Translations under genes and position numbers: made by a program
The notes under the pieces: generated by a model
Databases searched by the model: none
The model's input: the letters and a program-made list of their open reading frames with translations, nothing else
What the model was told of the DNA's origin: nothing
Assembly: GCF_039537505.1 (NCBI RefSeq)
Contig: NZ_BAABAQ010000015.1
Span: 191,249-255,248, forward strand
DNA from: Streptosporangium oxazolinicum
GTDB taxonomy: Bacteria; Actinomycetota; Actinomycetes; Streptosporangiales; Streptosporangiaceae
Reading direction: 5' to 3'
DNA length: 64,000 nucleotides
Part shown: piece after piece, positions 17,037 to 25,210 of the stretch
Numbering within the stretch: position 1 is the stretch's first letter
Layout: the number at the start of each line of letters is the position of its first letter

Positions 17037-17726
17037 GTGATCCATTTTGATAATGTCACCAAGGTCTACGCGAACCAGAACCGGCCCGCGCTGGACCACG
17101 TCAGCGTCGATGTCGACAAGGGCGAGTTCGTGTTCCTCGTCGGCCCCTCGGGGTCCGGGAAGTCGACCTTTCTCCGGCTGGTCCTGAAGGAGGAGCGCCC
17201 CAACTCGGGCGCGATCCACGTGGCCGGCAAGGACCTCGCCCGACTGTCCAACTTCAAGATCCCGCACCTGCGCCGCCGGATCGGATGCGTCTTCCAGGAC
17301 TTCCGGCTGCTCCCGAACAAGAACGTGTACGAAAACGTCGCGTTCGCTCTGGAGGTCATCGGCAAACCCCGGCGTTTCATCCGTAAGGTGGTCCCGGAGG
17401 TCGTCGAGCTGGTCGGCCTCGAGGGCAAGGCACACCGGATGCCCGACGAGCTGTCCGGTGGCGAGCAGCAGCGGGTCGCGATGGCCCGTGCGTTCGTCAA
17501 CCGGCCGATGATCCTGCTGGCCGACGAGCCGACCGGAAACATCGACCCCGCGACGAGCATCGGCATCATGAAGGTGCTCGACCGGATCAACCGGACCGGC
17601 ACCACGGTCGTCATGGCCACGCACGACGCGGCCATCGTCGACTCCATGCGCAAGCGGGTGGTGGAACTGGAGGACGGAAAGATCGTCCGTGACCAGTCGC
17701 GAGGCGTGTACGGCCAGGCGTACTGA
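17037..17726 (+). CDS. ftsE: cell-division ABC ATPase FtsE
   Basis: The 229-residue ATPase begins MIHFDNVTKVY. It has Walker A GPSGSGKST (36-44), the signature LSGGEQQRVAMARA, Walker B ILLADEPT and the switch His in MATHD. FtsE with FtsX couples ATP hydrolysis to activation of septal peptidoglycan hydrolases at the membrane. The start is GTG at 17037, which matches the family N terminus; no Shine-Dalgarno is visible, so the message may be nearly leaderless. ftsX follows after 31 bp. Confidence 0.96.
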   Translation: MIHFDNVTKVYANQNRPALDHVSVDVDKGEFVFLVGPSGSGKSTFLRLVLKEERPNSGAIHVAGKDLARLSNFKIPHLRRRIGCVFQDFRLLPNKNVYENVAFALEVIGKPRRFIRKVVPEVVELVGLEGKAHRMPDELSGGEQQRVAMARAFVNRPMILLADEPTGNIDPATSIGIMKVLDRINRTGTTVVMATHDAAIVDSMRKRVVELEDGKIVRDQSRGVYGQAY

Positions 17727-17757
17727 CACCAGGACCGGATAGAGCGACAGGAAGAGC

Positions 17758-18666
17758 ATGCGGGCAAACTTCATCTTCTCCGAGGTCTGGATCGGCCTCC
17801 GCCGCAACCTCACGATGACCATCGCGGTCATCGTGACCGTGGCGATCGGCATGGCGTTGCTGGGCGTCGGTCTGATGATCAACTCTCAGATCTCCAGCAT
17901 GAAGGACTTCTGGGCGGACAAGGTCGAGGTCTCGGTCTTCCTGTGCAAGAAGAACGATCCCTTCCCGCAGTGCAAGGGCAGCGGTGGTGTCAACGCCCAG
18001 GAGCAGGCCGAGCTGAAGTCGACCATCGAGGCCATGCCCCAGGTCGAGTCGGTCGCCGTGGAGAACGCGGCCGAGGCCTACAAGAACTTCCGGGACCAGA
18101 ACGCCAACAACACCGTGCTGCTCTCCGCCATCCAGGTCGAGGACATGCCCGAGTCGCTGCGGGTCAAGCTCAAGGACCCCGACGCCTACGGGCCGGTGAT
18201 CGAGGCGGTCAAGGGCGCCCCGGGGGTCTCCAACGTGGTCAACCAGAAGGAGCTCCTGGAGAAGTTCTTCGGGCTGCTGGAGAAGCTCCGCTGGGCGGCC
18301 CTGGTGGTGGCGATCATCCTGGTCTTCGCGGCCACGCTCCTGATCGGCAACACCGTCAGGCTCTCGGCGTACAACCGCAGGCGTGAGACCGGCATCATGC
18401 GGCTGGTGGGGGCCTCCAACCTCTATATCCAGCTGCCGTTCGTGATGGAGGGCGTCATCGCCGGCCTGATCGGCGGTGTGCTCGCCGCGATGCTGCTGAT
18501 CGTCAGCAAGGTCTTCCTCTTCGACGGGGTGCAGCTCAGCCTCTCTCCCGACAGCCAGCTGTCCTGGGAGACGGTCGCCTCGGTGATCAGTGTCACCATG
18601 GTCTTCGGCGTGCTCATCTGTGTGCTGGCGTCCTTCGTCACGCTCCGCCGCTACCTGCGGGTGTGA
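17758..18666 (+). CDS. ftsX: cell-division permease-like protein FtsX
   Basis: The 302-residue protein has the FtsX layout. An N-terminal cytoplasmic segment and helix (VWIGLRRNLTMTIAVIVTVAIGMALLGVGL) lead into an extracytoplasmic loop of about 130 residues with two cysteines (FLCKKNDPFPQCKG). Three C-terminal helices follow, with the RRRETGIMRLVGAS coupling motif. It anchors FtsE and signals to NlpC/P60-type hydrolases such as RipC in relatives. AGGAAGAGC precedes ATG at 17758. Confidence 0.95.
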   Translation: MRANFIFSEVWIGLRRNLTMTIAVIVTVAIGMALLGVGLMINSQISSMKDFWADKVEVSVFLCKKNDPFPQCKGSGGVNAQEQAELKSTIEAMPQVESVAVENAAEAYKNFRDQNANNTVLLSAIQVEDMPESLRVKLKDPDAYGPVIEAVKGAPGVSNVVNQKELLEKFFGLLEKLRWAALVVAIILVFAATLLIGNTVRLSAYNRRRETGIMRLVGASNLYIQLPFVMEGVIAGLIGGVLAAMLLIVSKVFLFDGVQLSLSPDSQLSWETVASVISVTMVFGVLICVLASFVTLRRYLRV

Positions 18667-18775
18667 CGATCTCGTGACCCCGTCCGCCGTGACCGTCCCG
18701 CGAGCGCGGTGCGCCCGAGGGCCGATCGAGGCCCCGCCCACGCTCGCGGGCGCGGCCCGTGGCCCCGGTCACCGG

Positions 18776-18788
18776 TAGGCTCCAGACA
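18776..18788 (+). promoter_or_regulatory. -10 box for a leaderless smpB transcript
   Basis: TAGGCT (18776-18781) is followed by exactly six bases and then ATG, the spacing expected when transcription starts at the A of the start codon. Confidence 0.45.
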
Positions 18789-19255
18789 TGCCACGTGAGA
18801 CCGGGCGGAAGGTAATCGCTCAGAACAAGCGTGCCTGGCACGACTACCACATCGAGGACACCTACGAGGCCGGCCTCGTGCTCCAGGGCACGGAGGTCAA
18901 GTCCCTGCGGCTCGGCCGCGCCTCTCTCCTCGACGGGTACGCCGTCATCAAGGACGGCGAGGCCTGGCTGATCAACGTCCACATCCCCGAATACACCATG
19001 GGGACCTGGACCAACCACGCCGCGCGCCGAACCCGCAAGCTCCTGCTCCACCGCAAGGAGATCGACAAGCTGGTCTCCAAGACCAAGGAGGGCGGCCTGA
19101 CCCTGGTGCCGCTCGCCATCTACTTCAAGGACGGCAGGGCGAAGATAGAGATCGGCCTCGCCAAGGGAAAGAAAGACTGGGACAAGCGGCAGACGCTGGC
19201 CGAGAACCAGGCCAAGCGGGAGATGGCGCGCGCGCTCAGGCACAGGAACAGGTGA
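18788..19255 (+). CDS. smpB: SsrA-binding protein SmpB
   Basis: The 155-residue product shows the SmpB core (NKRAWHDYHIEDTYEAGLVLQGTEVKSLR, INVHIPEY, HRKEIDKL, LVPLAIYFKDGRAKIEIGLAKGKK) and the basic C-terminal tail KREMARALRHRNR that mimics mRNA. It carries alanyl-tmRNA to stalled ribosomes for trans-translation. Its RNA partner ssrA lies 2.2 kb downstream on the same strand, with one gene between. It overlaps the next gene by 4 bp. Confidence 0.96.
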   Translation: MPRETGRKVIAQNKRAWHDYHIEDTYEAGLVLQGTEVKSLRLGRASLLDGYAVIKDGEAWLINVHIPEYTMGTWTNHAARRTRKLLLHRKEIDKLVSKTKEGGLTLVPLAIYFKDGRAKIEIGLAKGKKDWDKRQTLAENQAKREMARALRHRNR

Positions 19256-21144
19256 TCGTGAGGGGCAGGGCCCGGCGAACCACCGCCGCCGCGCTCGCGC
19301 TGGCGGCGACGGCTCCCATGTTGTCCGCGTGCTTCGAGGAGCCCTCGGCCCACGAGGCGGTGCGTGACTTCCTGATCGGCTGGCAGACGGGCGACTACGC
19401 CGCCGCGGCCAAGCGCACGGACGGCGACCAGAAGGTGGTCAGCCGGGCGCTGGAGGACGCCAAGCTCCAGCTCGACGCGGCCTCGTTCCGCTTCAACGTC
19501 ACGAGCATGCGGCGCGCGGCGGACGAGGTCGAGGCCGACTTCGACGCCGAGGTCGACCTGGGGGAGAACAACCCCCTGTGGGAGTACGAGGGCAAGCTGC
19601 CGCTCCACCTGGTCGACGGCCAGTGGAGGGTGCGCTGGTCGCCCAGCGTCCTGCACCCCCAGCTGCGCGAGGGCGAGCGGTTCGCGGTGAAGGTCACCCC
19701 CGAGGGCCGCCAGCCGATTCTCGACCGCAACCGCGAACCGCTGCAGGAGAAGGCCGTCCTGCACGTGGCGAGCGTGGTCCCGGCCAACCTGAAGAGCGGC
19801 GCGGCGGACGACCTCTGCGAGAAGCTCTCCAAGATCACCGGTTTCCCGCAGGACCGCCTGCTGAGCCGGATCCGCTCCGCGCCGCCCAACATCCAGGTGC
19901 CGCTGGTCACCTTCGGCCGTACGAAGTTCGGGCAGCTGAGCGCCCAGCTGAAGGCGATCCCCGGCCTCGTCCTCTCCGAGCAGGAGCAGGCGGTGGCCCC
20001 CGCCTCGCCCACCCAGATCGTCGGCACCGTCACCGCCGTCACCCCGGAGAGCGAGCAGCAGCTCGGCGGCCCGCAGCGGGCCGGGGACACGGTCGGCAGG
20101 GCCGGTCTGCAGAAGGCGTACCAGGAGCATCTGACCGGTTCGACCGACACGCGTGTGATCACCGTCGACCTCAAGACGCTCAAGGTGACCGAGCTCAAGA
20201 AGTGGCGGCCCGACCGCTCCACCTCGCCGGTCCAGACCACGCTCGACCGCTCCCACCAGAAGGCGGCCGACAGCGCGCTGATGGGCGGGACCCCCGGCAT
20301 GCTGGTCGCGGTCCAGGCCTCGACCGGCGACATCCTGGCGGTGTCCAGCACCGAGCAGTACAACCAGGAGCGGCACGCTCTCGCCGGGAGGTTCCCGGCC
20401 GGGACCGCCTTCTCGATCACGACCGTCGAGGGCATGCTCAGGGCGAAGATCGACCCCAAGCAGAAGGTGGCCTGCCCGGCCGACAGGTCCGTCGGTGGTG
20501 CCGCGTTCCACCAGGAGGGCGTGCCCGCCGGGGGCTCGCCGACCCTCCAGGCCAACTTCGCCACCGGCTGCGTGACCGCGCTCGCCGCGCTGGCCCGCAG
20601 GATCAACGGCTCGGAGCTGGCGGCCGACGCCGCGAAGTTCGGCATCGGGGTGCCGTGGACCCTCCCGCTGAAGTCGTTCAGCGGCTCCATGAAACCGCTG
20701 CAGAACGACGCGGCCACGGCCAGGGCGATCACCGGGCAGAACGTCCTGGTCAGCCCGCTGTCCATGGCGCTGGTCGCGGGGGCCGTCGCCTCGGGCACCT
20801 GGCGTCCGCCGGTCCTGGTCACCGAGCCCCGGGCGGCCGACCCCACGACCGACGCCAAGCCGGTCAAGGCGCCCGACCCGGTAAAACTGGACGACAAGAC
20901 GGTCGAGACCCTCCGCGCCTTCATGCGCAGCGGGGTGACCGCGGGTTCGGCGCGTGCCGCCTCGGCCCTCGGCGACCCCGTGCACGGCATCACCGCCGTC
21001 GCCTCGCAGAACCGCAAGCCGCTCGCCTGGTTCGTGGGGTGGCAGGGGGACGTGGCCGTCGCCGTGCTGGCGCAGAGCTCGGACGCCGCGGCGGGGGCGA
21101 TCGTCGCCGGGCGGTTCTTCCAGGGGCTCCATGCCGGACTGTGA
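19252..21144 (+). CDS. PBP-like lipoprotein with NTF2-like domain; catalytic motifs lost
   Basis: A 630-residue protein with lipobox LSAC (Cys27), an NTF2/MecA_N-like domain (about 30-145), a dimerisation-type domain (150-315) and a transpeptidase-like domain (325-630). The overall fold clearly follows actinobacterial NTF2-type penicillin-binding proteins. However, the SxxK site reads T385-A-F-S388, the SxN site reads G439-C-V441 and the KTG site reads I580-T-A582, so acylation chemistry should be impossible. The frame is intact and well conserved around each site, which argues for a pseudoenzyme (scaffold or sensor) rather than decay. GTG starts at 19252 and 19258 are both possible. It overlaps smpB, so it is probably expressed with it. 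Confidence 0.85.
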   Translation: MIVRGRARRTTAAALALAATAPMLSACFEEPSAHEAVRDFLIGWQTGDYAAAAKRTDGDQKVVSRALEDAKLQLDAASFRFNVTSMRRAADEVEADFDAEVDLGENNPLWEYEGKLPLHLVDGQWRVRWSPSVLHPQLREGERFAVKVTPEGRQPILDRNREPLQEKAVLHVASVVPANLKSGAADDLCEKLSKITGFPQDRLLSRIRSAPPNIQVPLVTFGRTKFGQLSAQLKAIPGLVLSEQEQAVAPASPTQIVGTVTAVTPESEQQLGGPQRAGDTVGRAGLQKAYQEHLTGSTDTRVITVDLKTLKVTELKKWRPDRSTSPVQTTLDRSHQKAADSALMGGTPGMLVAVQASTGDILAVSSTEQYNQERHALAGRFPAGTAFSITTVEGMLRAKIDPKQKVACPADRSVGGAAFHQEGVPAGGSPTLQANFATGCVTALAALARRINGSELAADAAKFGIGVPWTLPLKSFSGSMKPLQNDAATARAITGQNVLVSPLSMALVAGAVASGTWRPPVLVTEPRAADPTTDAKPVKAPDPVKLDDKTVETLRAFMRSGVTAGSARAASALGDPVHGITAVASQNRKPLAWFVGWQGDVAVAVLAQSSDAAAGAIVAGRFFQGLHAGL

Positions 21145-21163
21145 CTATCTGTAATAATTTTTT

Positions 21164-21202
21164 CACCCTGAGCAACCGCAGGGTGTCTCGTTTGCGTCTT
21201 TC
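21164..21202 (+). terminator. terminator after the PBP-like gene
   Basis: CACCCTG and CAGGGTG form a 7-bp stem around an 8-nt loop, followed by a T-rich tail (TCTCGTTTGCGTCTTTCT), 20 bp past the stop. Confidence 0.6.
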
Positions 21203-21484
21203 TAAGTGACCGGGCTCCGCTTGGGGGGTTGCGGACTCGGTCGCTGTGATGAGATCAGGGCTTCATCTCGGGGGAAGCCCTGCCGTCAGGACCGGCTCGA
21301 CCCTGCCGGTCGGCCCCGGGGGCGCTCGCGATTCGCGGGTGTCCCCGGGGTTTCGGCGTTCCCGGGGGCCGGTTCTCCCCGGCCCGAGGTGGCGCGCCGG
21401 GCGGGAATTCGATTCGCGTTAGCCGCGTTGTAACGGGTATCTTCGGATAGCTCGGCCCTTCGGGGCCGCGTTGAAAACTCAACA
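21203..21484 (+). promoter_or_regulatory. ssrA upstream region and pre-tmRNA leader
   Basis: No gene is visible. The last 80 bp are A/T richer and should hold the ssrA promoter. Two small hairpins precede the mature 5' end: CGGCCC-TTCG-GGGCCG at 21453-21468, with a UUCG-type tetraloop, and GTTGA-AAAC-TCAAC at 21470-21483, ending one base before the RNA. Confidence 0.45.
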
Positions 21485-21868
21485 GGGGGTGACTGGTTTC
21501 GACTTTGGCTTTGCAAGTCAGGTGAAGCGGGTCGAGGACTGCGGACATAACCTCGTTAACACTGTGACCGCGACCAACAAGTGCCAATAAGACGCACTCC
21601 GAAGTCAGCCAGGGCAACCTGGCCCTCGCCGCCTAAGCAGCGAGTGACTTCTGCCGGCCCGGGAGTGCCTCCGGCCCGGAGCCGGCATCGCTAGGAGGCT
21701 CAACCGATCGACCCGGCCACGGGGAAGATCGGGAAATCTTACAGTGGCTGAGCCCGTCGGCGACTTGCCTGCGTGATCGCCGGGGCTGAGAAAAGCACAG
21801 CAGGCTCCACCCGGAGAAGCCCTGTCTTGGAGTTGAAGGACGCGGGTTCGATTCCCGCCACCTCCACC
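21485..21868 (+). ncRNA. ssrA: transfer-messenger RNA
   Basis: The 5' end GGGGGTGACTGGTTTCGAC pairs with the 3' segment CACCTCC (21859-21865) to give the tRNA-like acceptor stem. GGTTCGATTCCCGCC supplies the T arm. The open frame starts at resume codon GCC (21583) and ends with TAA at 21634-21636, encoding the tag ANKTHSEVSQGNLALAA, whose ALAA end directs tagged proteins to proteases. Only CC of the CCA end is encoded, so CCA is completed by enzyme. The RNA works with SmpB, encoded upstream. Confidence 0.95.
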
Positions 21869-21900
21869 CCCGCTTCGCACCGAACCGTGCGGAGCAGATC

Positions 21901-21950
21901 GCCGAAGGGCGGTCGGGTCGGCGCCACCGCCGACCCGACCGCCCTTCGGC
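21901..21950 (+). terminator. ssrA terminator, 22-bp perfect stem
   Basis: Arms at 21901-21922 and 21929-21950 are exact reverse complements (outer part GCCGAAGGGCGG) with loop GCCACC. It lies 33 bp past the tmRNA. Confidence 0.8.
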
Positions 21951-21983
21951 GTTGCCGGACGGCCGCGTTTGAACCTACTGGGT

Positions 21984-22358
21984 CTACGGCTCCAGCTCGC
22001 GGAGCCGCTTGGCGATCTCGGTCACGTCGTCCAGCTCTCCTGTGGTGACGGCGATCACGAGAGCCTCGGCGGCATCCGCGTCGGTGCCGCTCAGCGTCTC
22101 GCCGTTCAGCTCCAGGAAGACGACGGCCGAGGTCCAGCCGAGCCGCTTGTTCCCGTCGGCCAGAGGATGGCCGATGATCAAGCTCTGCATCAGCGCGGCC
22201 GCTTTGGTCCACAGGTCGGGGTAGGCGTCGTCCCCGAACACGCTGGTCTGCGGCCTGAGCACCGCCGCGTGCAACTGGCCGCCGTCTCGCAGGCCGACCG
22301 AAGGCAGGATCTCCTCGGCGATGGCCAGAACGTCGGCCTTCGTGAGGTAGACGGTCAT
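21984..22358 (-). CDS. doc: Doc-type Fic-fold toxin
   Basis: The 124-residue protein starts TVYLTKADVLAIAEEI and has the Doc/Fic active-site motif HPLADGNKR at 64-72 (canonical HxFxDxNKR with Leu for Phe), plus AALMQSLIIG before it. Doc toxins phosphorylate elongation factor Tu and stop translation until neutralised. Its start overlaps the stop of the upstream antitoxin gene by 4 bp (ATGA), the normal antitoxin-first order. It sits directly behind the ssrA terminator, convergent with it. Confidence 0.88.
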   Translation of the reverse strand: MTVYLTKADVLAIAEEILPSVGLRDGGQLHAAVLRPQTSVFGDDAYPDLWTKAAALMQSLIIGHPLADGNKRLGWTSAVVFLELNGETLSGTDADAAEALVIAVTTGELDDVTEIAKRLRELEP

Positions 22359-22555
22359 TTGGAGAGCCTGTCCAGGAGTTCGGCGTCACGCTTGGCGACC
22401 TTGCGGGCGATGGCCCGCACCGCGCTGGTCTGCCTGCGTTCCAGATGCTCCTCGATGGCGAGCAGGATTTCGGCGTTGAGGCTGTTGTCACTCTCGTCGG
22501 CGACGGCGCGCAGCCGCCGGTGGGTCTCGTCGGGAAGACGAAGGCGAAGGTCCAT
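22355..22555 (-). CDS. ribbon-helix-helix antitoxin partner of Doc
   Basis: The 66-residue protein begins MDLRLRLPDETHRRLRAVADESDNSLNAEILLAIEEHLERR, a typical Arc/MetJ-type strand-helix-helix DNA-binding fold. The C-terminal 25 residues (RAIARKVAKRDAELLDRLSK) are basic and probably wrap the toxin. It is not a Phd fold, so this is a hybrid RHH-Doc pair. ATG at 22555 follows GTACC repeats that may be its own operator, consistent with autorepression. Confidence 0.8.
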   Translation of the reverse strand: MDLRLRLPDETHRRLRAVADESDNSLNAEILLAIEEHLERRQTSAVRAIARKVAKRDAELLDRLSK

Positions 22556-22563
22556 GACGAGAT

Positions 22564-22582
22564 GGTACCTAACTGCGGTACC
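22564..22582 (-). promoter_or_regulatory. tandem GGTACC operator-like sites
   Basis: Two palindromic GGTACC hexamers (22564-22569, 22577-22582) are spaced 13 bp apart just upstream of the antitoxin ATG. Repeated short palindromes are typical for RHH repressors. Confidence 0.5.
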
Positions 22583-22668
22583 AAAAAGCGGTGTCATCCC
22601 TTCGTGGCGCGGATGCTGACGGGCTCGTCCTCGCGTCGGCCCTGTGGTGCCTGGTCGTTTCCGTACGC

Positions 22669-23034
22669 CTAGACGGTGAGCTCGGTCTCGATGCGCCTGA
22701 GGTGGTGCCGGGCCAGGGCCAGGTTGGCGCGGTCGCGGTCGAGCACCAGGTAGAGGAAGGTGTGGCCGGCGCTGTCGGAGAGGAGCCTGATGATGTGATA
22801 CTGCCTGGCCAGCGTGATGAGGATGTCCTCGACGGCGTCGTTGATGTTCAGCGCGGCCAGGGTCCGGACCTTGGCCCGGACGACGTCGGTGTTGCCCGCG
22901 GCCGCCACCTCCAGGTCGAGCTCGCGTCCTCCCCCGATCGTGCCGAGGCACATGCCGCTTTCGTAGTCGACCAGTGCCGCGCCGACCGCGCCGTCGATCG
23001 TCATGCTTTCCTTGAGGGCGGTTTCGATGTTCAT
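22669..23034 (-). CDS. Roadblock/LC7 domain protein
   Basis: The 121-residue protein has the MglB/Roadblock-like pattern: helix IETALKESMTIDGAVGAALVDYESGMCLGTIGG, central helix VVRAKVRTLAALNINDAVEDILITLARQYHIIRLL and strands HTFLYLVLDRDRANLALARHHL. Such proteins regulate small Ras-like GTPases or dimerise with related Roadblock proteins. It is divergent from a DUF4388 gene and a second Roadblock gene, so the three probably form one signalling unit. GGGAAAGAAGCTC precedes its ATG. Confidence 0.78.
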   Translation of the reverse strand: MNIETALKESMTIDGAVGAALVDYESGMCLGTIGGGRELDLEVAAAGNTDVVRAKVRTLAALNINDAVEDILITLARQYHIIRLLSDSAGHTFLYLVLDRDRANLALARHHLRRIETELTV

Positions 23035-23496
23035 GAGCTTCTTTCCCAGGCGAACGGGCGTGTCCCGGTGTCTCGCCGGGGGAGGGGACTATCGGACACG
23101 CAGATGAGGCAGTTTGTGGCTGCAGATACGTAAAGTACACTTAACTACTACCGTTAGTGAAGTGCAATATGGTGTAGTAGCGGATGAACGGCTCATTCAG
23201 GAAGATATCCGGAGCCCTACCTCGTGGCCGGGGACATGCCCGTCCCCTTCACGAAGTCAGGGGTGTTGTGCCGCGTCCGGGGGTGCGCGGCGGCGGTCGT
23301 GTCGTCTCCCGTCCAGGCGCCCGCGGGAGAGTCGGGAAGGCATCCGGTGGTGGGGGCCGACCCGCATTCCGCACCTGAACGACTCGCCCTCCGCGAGCAG
23401 AACCAGAGGTGACCTTGTGTCGTCGTCGGCCGTGACCCAGCCGATGCCGTCCCGTGGAGCGACGGACCGCTCCCTCTCCCAGAACGGGATGACGGT
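23035..23496. promoter_or_regulatory. divergent regulatory region with an inverted repeat
   Basis: This 462-bp spacer has no credible gene. Positions 23120-23215 are distinctly A/T rich. They contain CTACTAC (23145-23151) and GTAGTAG (23174-23180) as a spaced inverted repeat, near TTAAC and GTTAG half sites. It presumably holds the promoter of the minus-strand Roadblock gene and may hold that of the plus-strand pair. Confidence 0.5.
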
Positions 23497-24411
23497 GTGA
23501 CCACCGCGGAGCCGGAGGTCCTGGGCGAGATCGGAAAGCTCCTGGTCAGGCTCTCGCCCGAGGGATTCTCCGGTGTGCTGCGCGTCGAGGGCGGCCCGGG
23601 AGGGGCGCTGTGGCTCAGGGACGGCCTCGTGGTGGCCGCCACGACGCCGGTCGCCCCCGGCCCGGAGTCGCTGCTGCTGCGGTCGGGCAGGGTGTCGGAG
23701 AAGGACTGGACCGACGCGTACGCGACCGGTGCCCCCGCCGACCGGCTCGCCGCCGAACTCGCCGGGCGCGGCGTCATCGGCGAGGCGAGCCTGGAGGCGG
23801 TGTGCCTGGCCGCGCTCTTCGACGCGGTGTTCGCCATGGTCCTCTACGGCGTCGAGTCGTGTGCCGCGGAGACGGTGGGCCCCGGCGACCGCCTGCCGCT
23901 GCTGCCCGTCCTGCCCGGGATCGGGCGCGAGCGGCTGGCGAGGGAGACCGCGCGCCGCATGGGACACGTGGAGACCTGGCGGCGGCTCGGCCTGTCCATG
24001 CGGGTCAGGCCCGTGCCCCCGGCCGTCCCCGTTCCCACGCCGCTCGGCTCCGACCGCATCCGCCGTGCCGTCCTGGAGCGGGCGAACGGGCGCCGGACGC
24101 CGCGCGACATCGCCTTCGTCCTGGGCAAGGGCCTGTTCGCGGTGATGAGCGAGATCGCCAGAATGGTCGAGGAGGGGGTGCTCGACCTCGGCGGTCCCCC
24201 GGCGGGGGAGGAGACCCCCGCTCCCGAGCCCACGGCGGAGGATCAGGACGAGAGCTCGGATGCCCGGCTGCCGCGCCGCCACCCGGGCACCAGCAAGATC
24301 AATGAGGTGCTGGCCGCCATCGGGGGAGGACTGATCCGATCCCGGCCCATCCTCGCCCCCCGGCCCCTGCCCCCACGGGAGCCGGAAGAGATCGGCCCCG
24401 CCGGTGACTGA
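23497..24411 (+). CDS. DUF4388-type signalling protein
   Basis: The 304-residue protein has an N-terminal DUF4388/PATAN-like domain (LGEIGKLLVRLSPEGFSGVLRVEGGPGGALWLRDGLVVAATTP, about 9-50) that in relatives couples to GTPase or chemosensory modules. A helical middle and a winged-helix-like part (RAVLERANGRRTPRDIAFVLGKGLFAVMSEIARMVEEGVL) follow, then a disordered acidic/proline C terminus. GTG at 23497 is the best start, although the ribosome-binding site is weak. A second Roadblock gene follows after 156 bp. Function in the Roadblock unit is inferred from family pairing. Confidence 0.65.
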   Translation: MTTAEPEVLGEIGKLLVRLSPEGFSGVLRVEGGPGGALWLRDGLVVAATTPVAPGPESLLLRSGRVSEKDWTDAYATGAPADRLAAELAGRGVIGEASLEAVCLAALFDAVFAMVLYGVESCAAETVGPGDRLPLLPVLPGIGRERLARETARRMGHVETWRRLGLSMRVRPVPPAVPVPTPLGSDRIRRAVLERANGRRTPRDIAFVLGKGLFAVMSEIARMVEEGVLDLGGPPAGEETPAPEPTAEDQDESSDARLPRRHPGTSKINEVLAAIGGGLIRSRPILAPRPLPPREPEEIGPAGD

Positions 24412-24567
24412 CGGCTTCGACACCCTCGCGGCGGCCCGGACCGCCACCTTCCCGCTTTCTCTCCCCGGCCCCGCTCGGGCTTCCGGGAGAGTCCCTTCGT
24501 GCGGCGTCGTGTCGCGTTCCCTCCCTGGGCCCCGAGGCCGGGGTCGTCTCCACGCTGGAGGTATGTG

Positions 24568-24936
24568 ATGAGCAGGCAAGCGGTGCTCGCCGAGCTGAAG
24601 ATCCTGCGCGATCGGGTGGTGGGCGTACTGGAGACGGCCGTCGCGTCCGTGGACGGGCTGCTCGTCGCGGCCGACAGCGAGGGGGCGAGGCCCGAGGTGC
24701 TGGCGGCCCTGGCCGCCGCCACGCTGGGGCTGGGCAAGCGGACGGGCTACGAGGTGGGCATGGGGGAGCTTCGTGAGGTGGTGATCCGCTGCCGCAGCGG
24801 ATACATCGTCGTCTACGCCGTCCGCCAGGAGGCGCTGCTCGTCGTGCTCGCCGACGAGGGGCTGGACGTCTCCCGGTTGCACGTGGAGTCCCGGCCCACG
24901 GTCGAGAGGCTGGGCGTGCTGCTCGCCGGAGCCTGA
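24568..24936 (+). CDS. Roadblock/LC7 domain protein
   Basis: The 122-residue product (SRQAVLAELKILRDRVVGVLETAVASVDGLLVAADSEGARPEVLAALAAATLGLGKR, shown only in part here: ALAAATLGLGKRTG) follows the Roadblock pattern of an N-terminal helix, strand pair, central helix and C-terminal strands. GGAGGT lies 4 nt before ATG at 24568. It is paralogous in fold, not closely in sequence, to the 22669 gene. It likely acts with the DUF4388 protein to control a GTPase that is not in this window. Confidence 0.75.
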   Translation: MSRQAVLAELKILRDRVVGVLETAVASVDGLLVAADSEGARPEVLAALAAATLGLGKRTGYEVGMGELREVVIRCRSGYIVVYAVRQEALLVVLADEGLDVSRLHVESRPTVERLGVLLAGA

Positions 24937-25210
24937 CCGGGACTCCATCCACCACCTTTACCCGCGATGGAAGTGGTAGGTCGTCGGTACCTGCCGCTTG
25001 GCACAGGACGTCGCGGCGGGCAGGTTCACGGCAGGCGGGCCGTCCGGTCCCTCTCCATGACCGCCCTGTGTAGCCTGGCACGCATAGTCAAGCACGTGGC
25101 ACCAACGATCAAAGACATTTCTCCGATGGTTTCCGATCCTGGAATCAGCGCCTGCGAACGACGAACCACAAACGCGCGGCGCGATATCCCATCTGAGAAA
25201 GGATCAATGA

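Noticed and set aside
21859..21983. Attachment site at the ssrA 3' end
   Set aside because: No integrase and no second copy of the tRNA-like 3' end is visible within the window, so an integrated element cannot be supported.
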